From contig JAJPJA010000035.1 in the NCBI GenBank assembly GCA_021324455.1, positions 1 to 59,149 on the forward strand: a DNA stretch of 59,149 bases, in the 5' to 3' direction. Shown here piece by piece: positions 33,615 through 41,818 of the stretch. The notes under the pieces were generated by a model. That model made no database searches. It was given only the letters and a program-made list of their open reading frames with translations, and was not told the origin of the DNA. The position numbers and the translations under genes are program-made. The stretch comes from Pseudomonadota bacterium. Its GTDB lineage: Bacteria > Desulfobacterota > Binatia > Binatales > Binataceae. The first letter of the stretch is position 1. Each line of letters starts with the position of its first letter.

Positions 33615-35045
33615 TCACAGCGGATGCGCGGTCACCATGATGCCGCAGCGGGGCCGCAGCGTGATTAGCGGCTGCATCTCCACCCGATGCTCCGCCACCA
33701 GGCGCATCCGGCAGCGCTGCGCGATGGTGCACAAAATCAACGCCGCTTCGGCCAGCGCGAACTGATTGCCGATGCAGGCACGCGGGCCGCCGCCGAAAGG
33801 AAAGTAGGCATATTTGGGGCGCGCGGCGACGCGCTTGGGCCTGAAGCGCTCGGGGTCGAAGCGTTCCGGGTCGGGCCAGAAGGCGGGATGCCGATGCGTC
33901 ACATACTGACTGATGTAGATCAGCGAACCGCGCCGGATGCGGTAGCCGCCCAATTCGTCGTCAGCCAGGGCGGAGCGGGAAAACGCCCACACCGGGGGGT
34001 ACAACCGCATCGCCTCGTCGATCACCATCGCGGCGTATGGCAGCCGCGGCAGGTCCGCGAGCTCCGGCGCGCGTCCGTTGAGCGCCGCCGCCAGTTCCGC
34101 GTCGAGCTTTTCCTGCACGTGCGGGTTTTGTCCCAGCAGATACCACGTCCAGGCCAGCGCGTTGGCGGTGGTCTCGTGGCCGGCCAGCATGAAGGTGGCG
34201 ACCTCGTCGCGGATCTGCGCTTCGCTCAGGGGCTGGCCGGCAGCCGGATCGCGCGCCGAAAGCAGCAGCGAGAGCAGATCGTCCGGCGGATTGGAGTGAG
34301 CGCGGCGCGCGGCGATGAGCTGCAAAATAACAGCGTCCAGGTCGCGTTTGGCGGCGCGAATCCGGCGATTGCCGCGGGTTGGAATAAACGGAAACAATGC
34401 CCACAAGCCCGCCTGACCCATCGACTCGTTCATCGCGGTGAGCGACGCGCCGATTATCGCGGCGTGTTGCGCAATATCCACGCTGAACATTGCGCGCGCT
34501 ACCACCGCCAGTGTAATCCGCGTCATCTCCGCGGCGATGTCGAACGGATCGCCGCTGCGCGCCCGCGCCGCCCAGTCCTCCGTTATGGATTGCGCGGCGC
34601 GCGCGATGATCGCGCCATAATCCGCCATCCGCTCGCGATGGAACATCGGCTGGATCAGACGGCGTTGAGCAATCCAGTAATCGCCGTCGCTGGTCAGCAG
34701 CCCTTCACCCAGACCGCGCTTGAGCAGGCGGTAGTCGATGTTGTTCTTGGTGTAGTTGTCGTGATTGTCCTGAACGACGTGCTTGATGTCATCCGGATGC
34801 GCCGCGAGGTAGGCGCGCAGCAGCGGGAAGCGCAGCCGAATCACATCGCCGTAGTCGCGCCGCGCGCGGACCACGAAACCCAGCGGATCGGCGGTAAGTT
34901 CGGGAACGTTGCCGAGCAGAAAACGACCAGGCGGAGAAGGAGGTTCTTTCGACGCGGCAAAGCGCCGGCGCGCCGAAGCGGTTGAGAGCGTGCGCTGCTG
35001 CTCATTCAATCCGGCCGCGCCGCCGGCCATGTTATCCGCCCCCAT
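33615..35045 (-). CDS. Cytochrome P450
   Basis: This 476-aa heme-thiolate monooxygenase is soluble, with no N-terminal anchor. The I-helix oxygen-binding motif is AGHETTANALAW, the ExxR motif is in DEAMRLYPPVWAFSR, and the heme-ligand loop is FPFGGGPRACIG with the axial Cys. NIDYRLLKRGLGEGLLTSDGD resembles the CYP102/CYP4-like fatty-acid or terpene hydroxylase branch, judged by eye. No reductase or ferredoxin gene is adjacent. The start may be ATG 35045 or ATG 35030; neither has a strong ribosome site. Confidence 0.93.
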   Translation of the reverse strand: MGADNMAGGAAGLNEQQRTLSTASARRRFAASKEPPSPPGRFLLGNVPELTADPLGFVVRARRDYGDVIRLRFPLLRAYLAAHPDDIKHVVQDNHDNYTKNNIDYRLLKRGLGEGLLTSDGDYWIAQRRLIQPMFHRERMADYGAIIARAAQSITEDWAARARSGDPFDIAAEMTRITLAVVARAMFSVDIAQHAAIIGASLTAMNESMGQAGLWALFPFIPTRGNRRIRAAKRDLDAVILQLIAARRAHSNPPDDLLSLLLSARDPAAGQPLSEAQIRDEVATFMLAGHETTANALAWTWYLLGQNPHVQEKLDAELAAALNGRAPELADLPRLPYAAMVIDEAMRLYPPVWAFSRSALADDELGGYRIRRGSLIYISQYVTHRHPAFWPDPERFDPERFRPKRVAARPKYAYFPFGGGPRACIGNQFALAEAALILCTIAQRCRMRLVAEHRVEMQPLITLRPRCGIMVTAHPL

Positions 35046-35275
35046 GATTTCCGGTCCGCACTCTGATAGTAGGACAGGCGTGTGTGGCTGTCATCGAGGC
35101 GCGAGCGTTTTTTTGCCTCGCGCCGCCTGATGTTTTCAACCCCGACGCCGGACAGTAACGCTGCGCCCGGCTCAATGTCTGAAATAAGGCGGCGCGCAGG
35201 GGTCTCGCGCATCAACCGGCAGGGCCGCTCGTCCGGCCATCGCCGTTACTCCCACCCCGGCCCTCACGGAACCTG

Positions 35276-37408
35276 CTACGGCGTATACAAGTCGCTGCTG
35301 GCGCTGATCGTGCTTCCGGTCCCGCTGACTCCGCCGGCGATTATCACTTTGCCGTTGGGCAGCAGCGCAGCGGCCGCCAGACCGCGCTCAGCATTCATCG
35401 GCGGGCCGCCCGACGCGCTGAAGGTATTGCTCGCCGCATCGTACAGTTCCGTGCTGATGAGTGGATTCGTGCCGACGCCGCCATATCCGCCCGCGATCAG
35501 CACCATGCCGTTGGGCAGCAGGGTTGCGGCGGCAAAGTAGCGTCCGGTCTTCATCGCGGCGGAATTCGGAATAGTGAAACTGTTGGCGGCCGGATCGTAC
35601 AGCTCGGTGCTGGCCAGCACCACGCTGCCGTTGCCCAGTCCGCCGGCGATCAGCACCTTGCCGTTGGGCAGCAGGATCGCGCGGGCATTGGTGCGCGCGG
35701 TTCCCATCGAGGGTCCGGCTGAAAACGAGTTGGCCGATGGATCATAGATTTCGGTGCTGGCCAGCGCCGTGCCGCTGGCATCGCGGCCGCCCGCAATCAG
35801 GACCTTGCCGTTGGGCAGCAGGGCCGCGGCGGCGTCTTCCCGGGCCACGGTCATCGCCGCCGGGTCGGGCGCAAGGAATGTATTGGCCGCGGGATCATAC
35901 AGGTCGGAGCTGTTGAGAAAGACGGTGTTGCGGCCGCCGGCGATCAGCACCTTGCCGTTGGGCAGCAGCGTTGCCGTGGCGCCCTCGCGCGCCTCATTCA
36001 TCGGCGGCCCCGCCGTGATCGTGTTGGTGGCCGGGTTATAAAGGTCCGTGGTGTTGGTCCAGGTCGTGTTGTCGATCGCGCCGCCGGCCACCAAAACTTT
36101 GCCGCCGGGCAGCAATGTCGCGGTTTCGTTGGCGCGTGGGGCGCTCAGAGCGGCCGGATTCGGATTGAGAAAAGTATTGGAGGCCGAGTCGTAAAGCTCG
36201 GTGCTGGTCAGAAAGGTGCTGGACCCGTCGGATCCGCCGGCGATGAAGAATTTGCCGTTGGGCAGAGCCGCCGCTGCCGCGTCGTAGCGAACGGTGACCA
36301 TCGTTGCGGTGGCGCTTGAGGGAGCGAACGAATTGACCGCTGCCGGAGCCGCCGCGGAGAGCGCCTGATTGATCGCCGCCGGCGGAGCGATGGGATATGC
36401 GGTGGTCCCGTCCAGCGCCAAATCGGCCAGACCGTTCGCGGTCAGAATGTTTGCCGTGCCGCCGAAAATAAATCCGCGCGACAGCAGATGAAACTGCTGC
36501 AGACCGCACAGCGCGTCCTGAAAATCCGCCGTTCCAGCTATCGCCGGTAGATGACCGCCGCAGTAAGGCACCGCCGCCCCCGACGCCATCCCGTCGAACA
36601 CGCCGTCAGCGATATCATTGGCCAGCGCCGTGACCAGGCGGCCGGGCGACCGCGGACAAAGCTGCTGGTCCTCGTTGACCAAAGCGCCCGCAATGAGCCC
36701 CAGGTTGGCGGCGTCGCTGCCGGCGGCGGTGTAGTCGGGAATCAGCGTGCCGGGATCGCTGGTCAATCCGTAGATGCGCTCGATCCGGGAGGTTGCCGCA
36801 CTGAGCGCCGCGCCAAATGCGCCGCCCGCGCTCAGCATGCCGACGGTGCGGCTGTCGATGAATGTCGAGAGCGGATTGAGGGAAACTCCGGACCTGTCGG
36901 CGGCGGCCGCCGCCAGCAGAAGCGAGACTGTGGCCGGCGCCGTGATCGACCTGCCGTCCATTTCGCTGCTGTACGAACCGCCGCTGGCGCTGAGACGCAC
37001 CGGACCGCTTTGCGGCGCAATGCTCAAGGTGAAGCTGCCGTCGGCATGCGTCGCGGTCGAGCCCAGCGCCGCGCCGCTGCTGCCGTCTGAGAGGTTGACG
37101 GCGAAGGCGGTAACCGTGCTGCCGGTCATCGCGCCCTGAATGGCGGTGCCGGAAATCGAAATACTCCCCGACGGTGTCGGAGTCGGGCTGGAAACGGGGC
37201 TCGGGGTGGGCGTGGAGGAAATCCCGGAGCTGGGTGCCGGTGAGGGGCCTGGCGTCACAAGCGGAGTTAAAGTCGGTGTCGGAGTGAGCTGCGGGTTGCC
37301 GCCGCCGCCGCATCCATAGGCGGCCAGGGCCGCGAGTGCGAAAATCAGAGCTTTCTCAAATAGCGCGCGGGCACCGGAGGTCCAGGAAAGCGGACGCGCA
37401 GTTACCAT
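35276..37408 (-). CDS. Kelch-repeat surface lipoprotein
   Basis: This 710-aa protein has an N-terminal hydrophobic segment ending LAALAAYGCGGGG, a probable lipoprotein cleavage site. A Pro/Thr/Ser-rich stretch of about 50 residues rich in PTPTP follows, then an Ig-like or carboxypeptidase-regulatory-like domain (SISISGTAIQGAMTGSTVTAF) and a helical middle. Seven kelch repeats occupy roughly residues 365-710, each with a LPNGKVLIAGG strand and a STELYDPAANTF strand. Seven blades would close a beta-propeller. It is probably displayed outside the cell; ligand and role are unknown. The ATG is preceded by GAGGAG. Confidence 0.85.
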   Translation of the reverse strand: MVTARPLSWTSGARALFEKALIFALAALAAYGCGGGGNPQLTPTPTLTPLVTPGPSPAPSSGISSTPTPSPVSSPTPTPSGSISISGTAIQGAMTGSTVTAFAVNLSDGSSGAALGSTATHADGSFTLSIAPQSGPVRLSASGGSYSSEMDGRSITAPATVSLLLAAAAADRSGVSLNPLSTFIDSRTVGMLSAGGAFGAALSAATSRIERIYGLTSDPGTLIPDYTAAGSDAANLGLIAGALVNEDQQLCPRSPGRLVTALANDIADGVFDGMASGAAVPYCGGHLPAIAGTADFQDALCGLQQFHLLSRGFIFGGTANILTANGLADLALDGTTAYPIAPPAAINQALSAAAPAAVNSFAPSSATATMVTVRYDAAAAALPNGKFFIAGGSDGSSTFLTSTELYDSASNTFLNPNPAALSAPRANETATLLPGGKVLVAGGAIDNTTWTNTTDLYNPATNTITAGPPMNEAREGATATLLPNGKVLIAGGRNTVFLNSSDLYDPAANTFLAPDPAAMTVAREDAAAALLPNGKVLIAGGRDASGTALASTEIYDPSANSFSAGPSMGTARTNARAILLPNGKVLIAGGLGNGSVVLASTELYDPAANSFTIPNSAAMKTGRYFAAATLLPNGMVLIAGGYGGVGTNPLISTELYDAASNTFSASGGPPMNAERGLAAAALLPNGKVIIAGGVSGTGSTISASSDLYTP
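35350..36265 (-). repeat. Seven DNA-level kelch repeats of about 150 bp
   Basis: The plus-strand string TTGCCGTTGGGCAG, or a near form, recurs near 35350, 35506, 35659, 35805, 35952, 36099 and 36251, giving spacings of 146-156 bp. Each copy encodes LPNGKVLIAGG of one kelch blade. The similarity at nucleotide level suggests recent duplication or conversion among blades. Confidence 0.8.
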
Positions 37409-37628
37409 ATTCTCCTCAACAGCAGCTATCGGCGAAAAAATTCGCAGATGAAATTTTATACCCCGCCGGAACGCAGTATCTGATTATTTTTTTCACGGCG
37501 CGCTTGTTTGCCGCGCGGCGGAAGAGGCGCGCTTGGAGGCCATCCGGGCCGCAGTCTAGTCTTACGCCTCGCGCAAGTGATTAAATCCGGCCGATCGCGT
37601 GTCTTTGGCTGATTGGCCGGAGGATCCA

Positions 37629-38714
37629 ATGGCGGAATCAATCGAGGATCGGTTTCAGACTCTGCACGAGATTGTGCGCGCGGCGCGCGCCAAACTGGAT
37701 CGCAACGTGTGGGATTATCTGATCGGCGGCGCCGAGACCGAGACCACCGTGGCGCGCAATCGCCAGGCGCTCGACGCGCTCGCCTTCAGACCGCGCGTGC
37801 TCCGCGACGTCTCGAATATCGACAGCGGCGGCAGCCTGCTGGGCAAGCCGCTGCGTATTCCGGTGCTGATGGCGCCGGTCGGCGCGCTGCAGCTTTTCGA
37901 GCCGGGCGGCGCCGGATCGGTGGGAGAAGCCGCGCGCAACTTCGGCGTCGGGATGCTGGTGAGCTCGGGCACCTTGCCGGCGCTGGAGACCACATCGGAC
38001 AAGGCCGGAGGCGCGCTCAAAATATTTCAACTCTACACGCGCGGCGATGAAGACTATGTCGAGGAGCATTTCCGCCGCGCCATCGATTGCGGCTATGACG
38101 CGCTGTGCCTCACCGTCGATACCGCGTATCTCAGCCGCCGCGAACGCGATATCGCCAAACGCTTCGGCCTGGTGCGGCGTACCGGGCCGGGCTACGGCTT
38201 CCAGGCGCAGATGAGCTGGGAGGACGTCGAGCGCTGGCGCAAAAAATTCAGCGCGCCGTTTATTCTCAAAGGCATCGCCACAGTCGAGGACGCGCTGATG
38301 GCGCTGGATCGCGGAATCGAATGCATCTACGTATCCAATCACGGCGGCCGCCAGCTCGATCATGGACTCGGCTCGATGCAGGTGTTGGCGGAAATCGTCG
38401 CGGCAGTAAACGGGCGCGCGCGGATCCTGGTTGACGGATGCATCTGCCGCGGCAGCGACGTGGTCAAGGCGATCGCGCTGGGCGCCGACGCGGCCGTGGT
38501 CGGACGTCTGTACGTGTACGGCCTGGCGGCTGAAGGCGCAGCGGGAATAGTGCGGGTGATGGAAATCCTCGAAGAGGAGATCCGGATCTGTATGGGATTG
38601 CTGGGCGTTACCCAGCTCTCGCAGCTCGACCAGTCCTACCTGCGCGCGGCGCCGCCGGTGGCGGCGCCTTCGGTGCATAGTGCGTTCCCGCTGCTGGACG
38701 TGCCCGGCTACTGA
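37629..38714 (+). CDS. FMN-dependent alpha-hydroxy-acid oxidase/dehydrogenase
   Basis: This 361-aa TIM-barrel flavoenzyme oxidises an L-2-hydroxy acid to the keto acid (glycolate, lactate, mandelate or similar). Motifs are WDYLIGGAETETT, PVLMAPVGALQLFEPGG, the active-site His-Gly-Gly-Arg in YVSNHGGRQLDHGLGSM, and the FMN phosphate site in ILVDGCICRGSDVVKAIALGADAAVVGR (read as two adjacent segments). ATG at 37629 is preferred because GGAGG lies 5-6 bp upstream. Its stop falls at the junction with a P450 remnant on the other strand. Confidence 0.92.
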   Translation: MAESIEDRFQTLHEIVRAARAKLDRNVWDYLIGGAETETTVARNRQALDALAFRPRVLRDVSNIDSGGSLLGKPLRIPVLMAPVGALQLFEPGGAGSVGEAARNFGVGMLVSSGTLPALETTSDKAGGALKIFQLYTRGDEDYVEEHFRRAIDCGYDALCLTVDTAYLSRRERDIAKRFGLVRRTGPGYGFQAQMSWEDVERWRKKFSAPFILKGIATVEDALMALDRGIECIYVSNHGGRQLDHGLGSMQVLAEIVAAVNGRARILVDGCICRGSDVVKAIALGADAAVVGRLYVYGLAAEGAAGIVRVMEILEEEIRICMGLLGVTQLSQLDQSYLRAAPPVAAPSVHSAFPLLDVPGY

Positions 38715-38937
38715 TCGCGCCGGCATCGACACGCTCAAAAGCTTCGGCGCCCGATGTAAGGGGGCCGCGCAGCACGCGGACCGCGTCTTCATATTTGGTA
38801 ATCGGCCACAAGCCGCGGCTCAGGTTGCCGTTAGCCCAACGCCTCGGGTCCTCGGCGCGCATCCGTTTCCCCAGCGAACGCGGGTCGTGGGCGGCGCAGA
38901 AGTCGAGGTCGGTGAGCTGAACGCCGAATGTTTGCAT
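38715..38937 (-). pseudogene. N-terminal remnant of a cytochrome P450 gene
   Basis: The minus-strand frame begins MQTFGVQLTDLDFCAAHDP with an AGGAA site upstream. It continues RMRAEDPRRWANGNL and GLWPITKYEDAVRVLRGP, the standard start of bacterial P450s (a distance-scaled match to RLREEDPVHW and FWAVTRYDDVVAVLR). After about 74 codons the frame runs into the antisense of the hydroxy-acid oxidase and has no I-helix, ExxR or heme motif. So only the 5' end of the gene survives. It differs from the intact P450 at 33615-35045, so it is not a simple duplicate. Confidence 0.7.
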
Positions 38938-39014
38938 TGCGGATTCCTGCCGCTCAGCCGCGCGCCATCGCGGCGGCGCAAATTCGCGGTGTCAAAGCGG
39001 CCGCATTGCGCGGG

Positions 39015-39902
39015 TTATGCGCCGGGCTGCAGGCGCGACTTCAGGAACTCAAACATCGCGGCCTGCGTCCTGCGGCATTCGTCCAGCATCTCCAACTGGA
39101 TGAAACCGTGGATCATCTCATTGCAAATGTGCAACTCGTGCGGCACGCCGGCGGCGCTCAGCGCGGCGGCCATCGCTTGCGATTCGGGCAGCAGCGGATC
39201 GGCGGTGCCGACGGTCAGGAAGGCGGGCGGAAATTGCGCGGTGACGCGGCGCAGCGGACTGACCCGCGGATCGAACAGCGCCGCCGGATACGCCTGCGCC
39301 AGGTAGGCGCGCGCCACTCCTTCGATCCCCATCGCGCCGCGCGCGACCGCCGCTGCGAAGTCGAAGATGCCGTAAATCAGTATCGCGGCGCGCAAGCCCT
39401 CGCCCGATACTGCGGCGACCGCCGCGGCCAGGTTGCCGCCCGCGGAATCGCCGCCAATCGCGATCCGATCCGCCGCGCCGTTCCATCGCGCGGCGTTCTC
39501 CCGCGTCCATCGCGCGGCGAATACACAGTCGTCATAGCCAGCGGGAAATGGATATTCGGGCGCCAGCCGATAGTCGAGGCTGACGGTCAGACAGCCGGCT
39601 TGGGCAAAGCGCTGCACCAGGCGCCGATGGCTTTTCGGGCTGCCCGCGACCCATCCGCCGCCGTGCAGATAGAGCAGCACCGGATGCGGGCCCGGATTGG
39701 GCGGAACCGCCACGTCGGCGCGCAAGCCGGCGCGCAAAGGCACGTTCACGTGATAGGCGCCGATGCGCGGCGGATCGGGCGACAGCGCTTCAAAGCGGTC
39801 GGTGAACGCGTCGATTTGCCCGCGCAGGGCGTCGAGCGCGGCAGGCGGGGAGGCGAGAAATTGTTCGAAATCGCGCAGCAGCCGGCGTTCCTGTCCGGTC
39901 AT
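39015..39902 (-). CDS. Alpha/beta hydrolase, HSL-type esterase
   Basis: This is a 295-aa esterase of the hormone-sensitive-lipase family. The oxyanion-hole motif is LYLHGGGWVAGSP, the nucleophile motif is GGDSAGGN, the acid is in VGTADPLLPES, and the His in EMIHGF. ATG at 39902 is chosen because GGAGG lies about 10 bp upstream; a GTG at 39911 lies too close to that site. A perfect 17-bp palindrome at 39927-39943, shared with the TetR locus, lies just upstream, so this gene is probably under the same regulator. Confidence 0.9.
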   Translation of the reverse strand: MTGQERRLLRDFEQFLASPPAALDALRGQIDAFTDRFEALSPDPPRIGAYHVNVPLRAGLRADVAVPPNPGPHPVLLYLHGGGWVAGSPKSHRRLVQRFAQAGCLTVSLDYRLAPEYPFPAGYDDCVFAARWTRENAARWNGAADRIAIGGDSAGGNLAAAVAAVSGEGLRAAILIYGIFDFAAAVARGAMGIEGVARAYLAQAYPAALFDPRVSPLRRVTAQFPPAFLTVGTADPLLPESQAMAAALSAAGVPHELHICNEMIHGFIQLEMLDECRRTQAAMFEFLKSRLQPGA

Positions 39903-39926
39903 TTTCCGCACACCTCCATCCCTGGG

Positions 39927-39943
39927 TTTGAGTATTACTCAAA
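39927..39943. promoter_or_regulatory. Palindromic operator, copy 1 (esterase promoter)
   Basis: TTTGAGTA-T-TACTCAAA is a perfect 17-bp palindrome around a central base, 25 bp upstream of the esterase start. Four related sites lie around the TetR gene at 40907-41632. Confidence 0.75.
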
Positions 39944-40000
39944 ACAACATGCTTATGTTACCCGGCAGTGGAAAGATCAAGACCGGATCCGGCTGCCCGC

Positions 40001-40882
40001 TCAATCAAGGCGCGGGCGCACCTCGCGCTCGAAGCGGTCGAGGAACGACTCCAGGCGCGAAGCGGCGCCCAGCGGGACGATGACCATCTCTTCGATTCCG
40101 AGCCGCGCAAACCGGTTCAGGTAATCGGCGAGGCGGTCCGGCGGCGCCAGCACGCCGCGGAAATAGCCGCCGGTCTCGGTCCATCGGTCGGCGAATCCCA
40201 GGTAAACGCGATGGGTGAGGGCAAAGCCGTCCAGACCGCGTCCCCGCGCCGCCGCCGCGTCGCGCAGCCATCGCAGCCGCACGGACAGCTCCTCCGCGGT
40301 CAGGCGCGAGCCGTGATAGCCGTCGCCCAGTTCCAGCGCGCGCCTGATCGCGCGGCGGCTCTGTCCGCCCACCCAGATTGGAATCGATCCCGCGGGCGGA
40401 CGCGGCCCGAAGCGCATCGATTCGAACTCAAAAAACTCGCCCTTGAACTGCGCCTCTTCACTGGCCCACAAGGTGCGCATCAGCCGGATTGCTTCGTCGG
40501 TGAACGCGCCGCGGCGGGGGTAGGATGCGCCCAGAGCGCGGAACTCCGCCTCCAGCCATCCGCTGCCGACCCCGGCGATCAATCGGCCGCGGGACACAAT
40601 CGCCAGCGTCGCCAGTTCCTTGGCCAGATGCACCGGGTTGCGATAGGGCAGCACCAGAACGCTGGTGCCCAGGCGGATTGTGCGCGTGACCGCCGCGGCG
40701 TAGGACAGCAGTACAACCGGTTCCATGATTTCCAGCGGCGGCAGCGGCGAGCCCGCCGCCGGCAGCAGCAGATGATCGCTGACCCACAGCGACGCGTATC
40801 CGCGCTGCTCCGCGGCGCGCGCGGCCTGGGCTATTTCTTCAGGGGCGGCGGGATTTTGCGCAAGTTGAAGTCCGAGCTTCAT
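40001..40882 (-). CDS. LLM-class (F420-type) oxidoreductase
   Basis: This 293-aa protein is a short luciferase-like barrel similar to F420-dependent oxidoreductases (MKLGLQLAQN, SLWVSDHLLLP, TIRLGTSVLVLPYRNPVHLAKELATL, RLIAGVGSGWLEAEF, PIWVGGQSRRAIRRA). The ATG has AGGAG 8 bp upstream. It lies 24 bp behind the TetR gene on the same strand, so the two are likely co-transcribed. Together with the divergent operon it gives two different monooxygenases in one regulated locus. Confidence 0.88.
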   Translation of the reverse strand: MKLGLQLAQNPAAPEEIAQAARAAEQRGYASLWVSDHLLLPAAGSPLPPLEIMEPVVLLSYAAAVTRTIRLGTSVLVLPYRNPVHLAKELATLAIVSRGRLIAGVGSGWLEAEFRALGASYPRRGAFTDEAIRLMRTLWASEEAQFKGEFFEFESMRFGPRPPAGSIPIWVGGQSRRAIRRALELGDGYHGSRLTAEELSVRLRWLRDAAAARGRGLDGFALTHRVYLGFADRWTETGGYFRGVLAPPDRLADYLNRFARLGIEEMVIVPLGAASRLESFLDRFEREVRPRLD

Positions 40883-40906
40883 CGCCTGACTCCTGCCGCA
40901 GGCGGC

Positions 40907-41632
40907 CTACAGAACCGCGGCGTCGGAACCGTTCGGCGGCCCCGCGGCGGATTGCGGAGGTTGCGCCCGTTTGCCGCCGGCCTTAACCCCCGGGCGTTGA
41001 GGACGCCGGACGCCGCGCTCAAAGCCGCCCAGCAGCGACATTCCAAGCAGCATCAGGCGGCCCGCGCGGGCCATGGTCAAATCCGGATCGAAATAGGAAT
41101 TAACGAACAGGCCCATCCAGATCGCGCCGGCCAGGGTCGCGCAATCGTCGGATTCGATCCCGCGCGCGCGCGATTTGCGGAACAGCCGGCGCAGAAAAGC
41201 CTTGAACTGCCGCGCCTGATGGCGCTGGCGGTTGAGCAGCTGCCGATCGTGGGTGGCGACGCCCATGGTTTGCAGCACCAGGCTGCGGTAAGCGGGCGGC
41301 ACGCCGCCGCCGAAAAAGAACTTCACCAGCTCGACGCACTGCTGGGGCGCGGGCTTGCGGGTAAGGCCGGCGATATAGGTGAGAGTCTGGTCGGTTATGG
41401 ATTTGGCCAGTTCCACCAGCACTGTCTCCTTGTCGGGAAAATAGTACAGAAAGTGGCTGACCGACATGCCCGCCCCTCTGGCCAGATCGGTGAGCGAGGT
41501 GCCGGCGAAGCCCTTGTCCAGCATGGAGCGGCGCAGGGCGTCGATGATCGCGGCGCGCCGCCGGTCGGCGGCGCGGTATCCGGGATCGCGCGGCGCGGGG
41601 TGGTTCTTTTTTTCCGCCGATTTGAGCAACAC
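40907..41632 (-). CDS. TetR/AcrR family transcriptional regulator
   Basis: This repressor-type regulator has 241 aa. An N-terminal helix-turn-helix lies at about residues 25-75 (ALRRSMLDKGFAGTSLTDLA, then GAGMSVSHFLYYFPDKETVL). The C-terminal helical part is ligand-binding and ends in a basic, Pro/Gly-rich tail. GTG at 41632 is the start, because AGGAGG lies exactly 6 bp upstream (41639-41644). A palindrome at 41621-41637 covers the start codon and three more lie between this gene and the divergent operon, so autoregulation and control of both directions are likely. The ligand is unknown. Confidence 0.93.
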   Translation of the reverse strand: MLLKSAEKKNHPAPRDPGYRAADRRRAAIIDALRRSMLDKGFAGTSLTDLARGAGMSVSHFLYYFPDKETVLVELAKSITDQTLTYIAGLTRKPAPQQCVELVKFFFGGGVPPAYRSLVLQTMGVATHDRQLLNRQRHQARQFKAFLRRLFRKSRARGIESDDCATLAGAIWMGLFVNSYFDPDLTMARAGRLMLLGMSLLGGFERGVRRPQRPGVKAGGKRAQPPQSAAGPPNGSDAAVL

Positions 41633-41637
41633 TCAAA
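41621..41637. promoter_or_regulatory. Palindromic operator, copy 2 (TetR start codon)
   Basis: TTTGAGCA-A-CACTCAAA keeps the TTTGAG/CTCAAA half-sites. It spans the TetR start codon and the space to its Shine-Dalgarno site. Binding here would block the regulator's own expression. Confidence 0.65.
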
Positions 41638-41652
41638 ACCTCCTGGCGCGCT

Positions 41653-41681
41653 ATTCTATGCGGGCCGGGGCGCGCGCGCAA
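41653..41681 (-). promoter_or_regulatory. Likely TetR gene promoter
   Basis: On the minus strand TAGAAT (41658-41653) differs from TATAAT at one base. TTGCGC (41681-41676) lies 17 bp upstream of it. A start near 41646 would give a leader of about 14 nt that is almost entirely the ribosome site. Confidence 0.45.
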
Positions 41682-41698
41682 TCGCGCCCCCGCGGCGC

Positions 41699-41727
41699 TT
41701 GACATCCGGCCCTGTCTTGAGTAGTAC
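41699..41727 (+). promoter_or_regulatory. Possible promoter of the amidohydrolase operon
   Basis: A perfect TTGACA at 41699-41704 is followed after 17 bp by TAGTAC, a weak -10. The putative -10 lies inside operator copy 3, so bound repressor would occlude polymerase. Confidence 0.45.
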
Positions 41728-41732
41728 TCAAA
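41716..41732. promoter_or_regulatory. Palindromic operator, copy 3
   Basis: CTTGAGTA-G-TACTCAAA has both half-sites intact and is the first of three sites upstream of the amidohydrolase gene. Confidence 0.7.
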
Positions 41733-41743
41733 TCCGTTGCGGT

Positions 41744-41760
41744 TTTGAGAAATACTCAAG
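41744..41760. promoter_or_regulatory. Palindromic operator, copy 4
   Basis: TTTGAGAA-A-TACTCAAG is centred 28 bp after copy 3. Its sequence is identical to copy 5. Confidence 0.65.
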
Positions 41761-41765
41761 CCGTT

Positions 41766-41782
41766 TTTGAGAAATACTCAAG
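41766..41782. promoter_or_regulatory. Palindromic operator, copy 5
   Basis: TTTGAGAA-A-TACTCAAG lies 22 bp (about two helical turns) after copy 4. A further GGTTTTGA half-site follows at once. The amidohydrolase ribosome site begins about 18 bp downstream. Confidence 0.65.
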
Positions 41783-41818
41783 CGGTTTTGAAATTTTCCA
41801 AAGGAGGGCGGCCGCGCC

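Noticed and set aside
39968..41770. A 600-codon plus-strand frame through the LLM and TetR genes
   Set aside because: It runs antisense to two genes with good starts, family motifs and ribosome sites.
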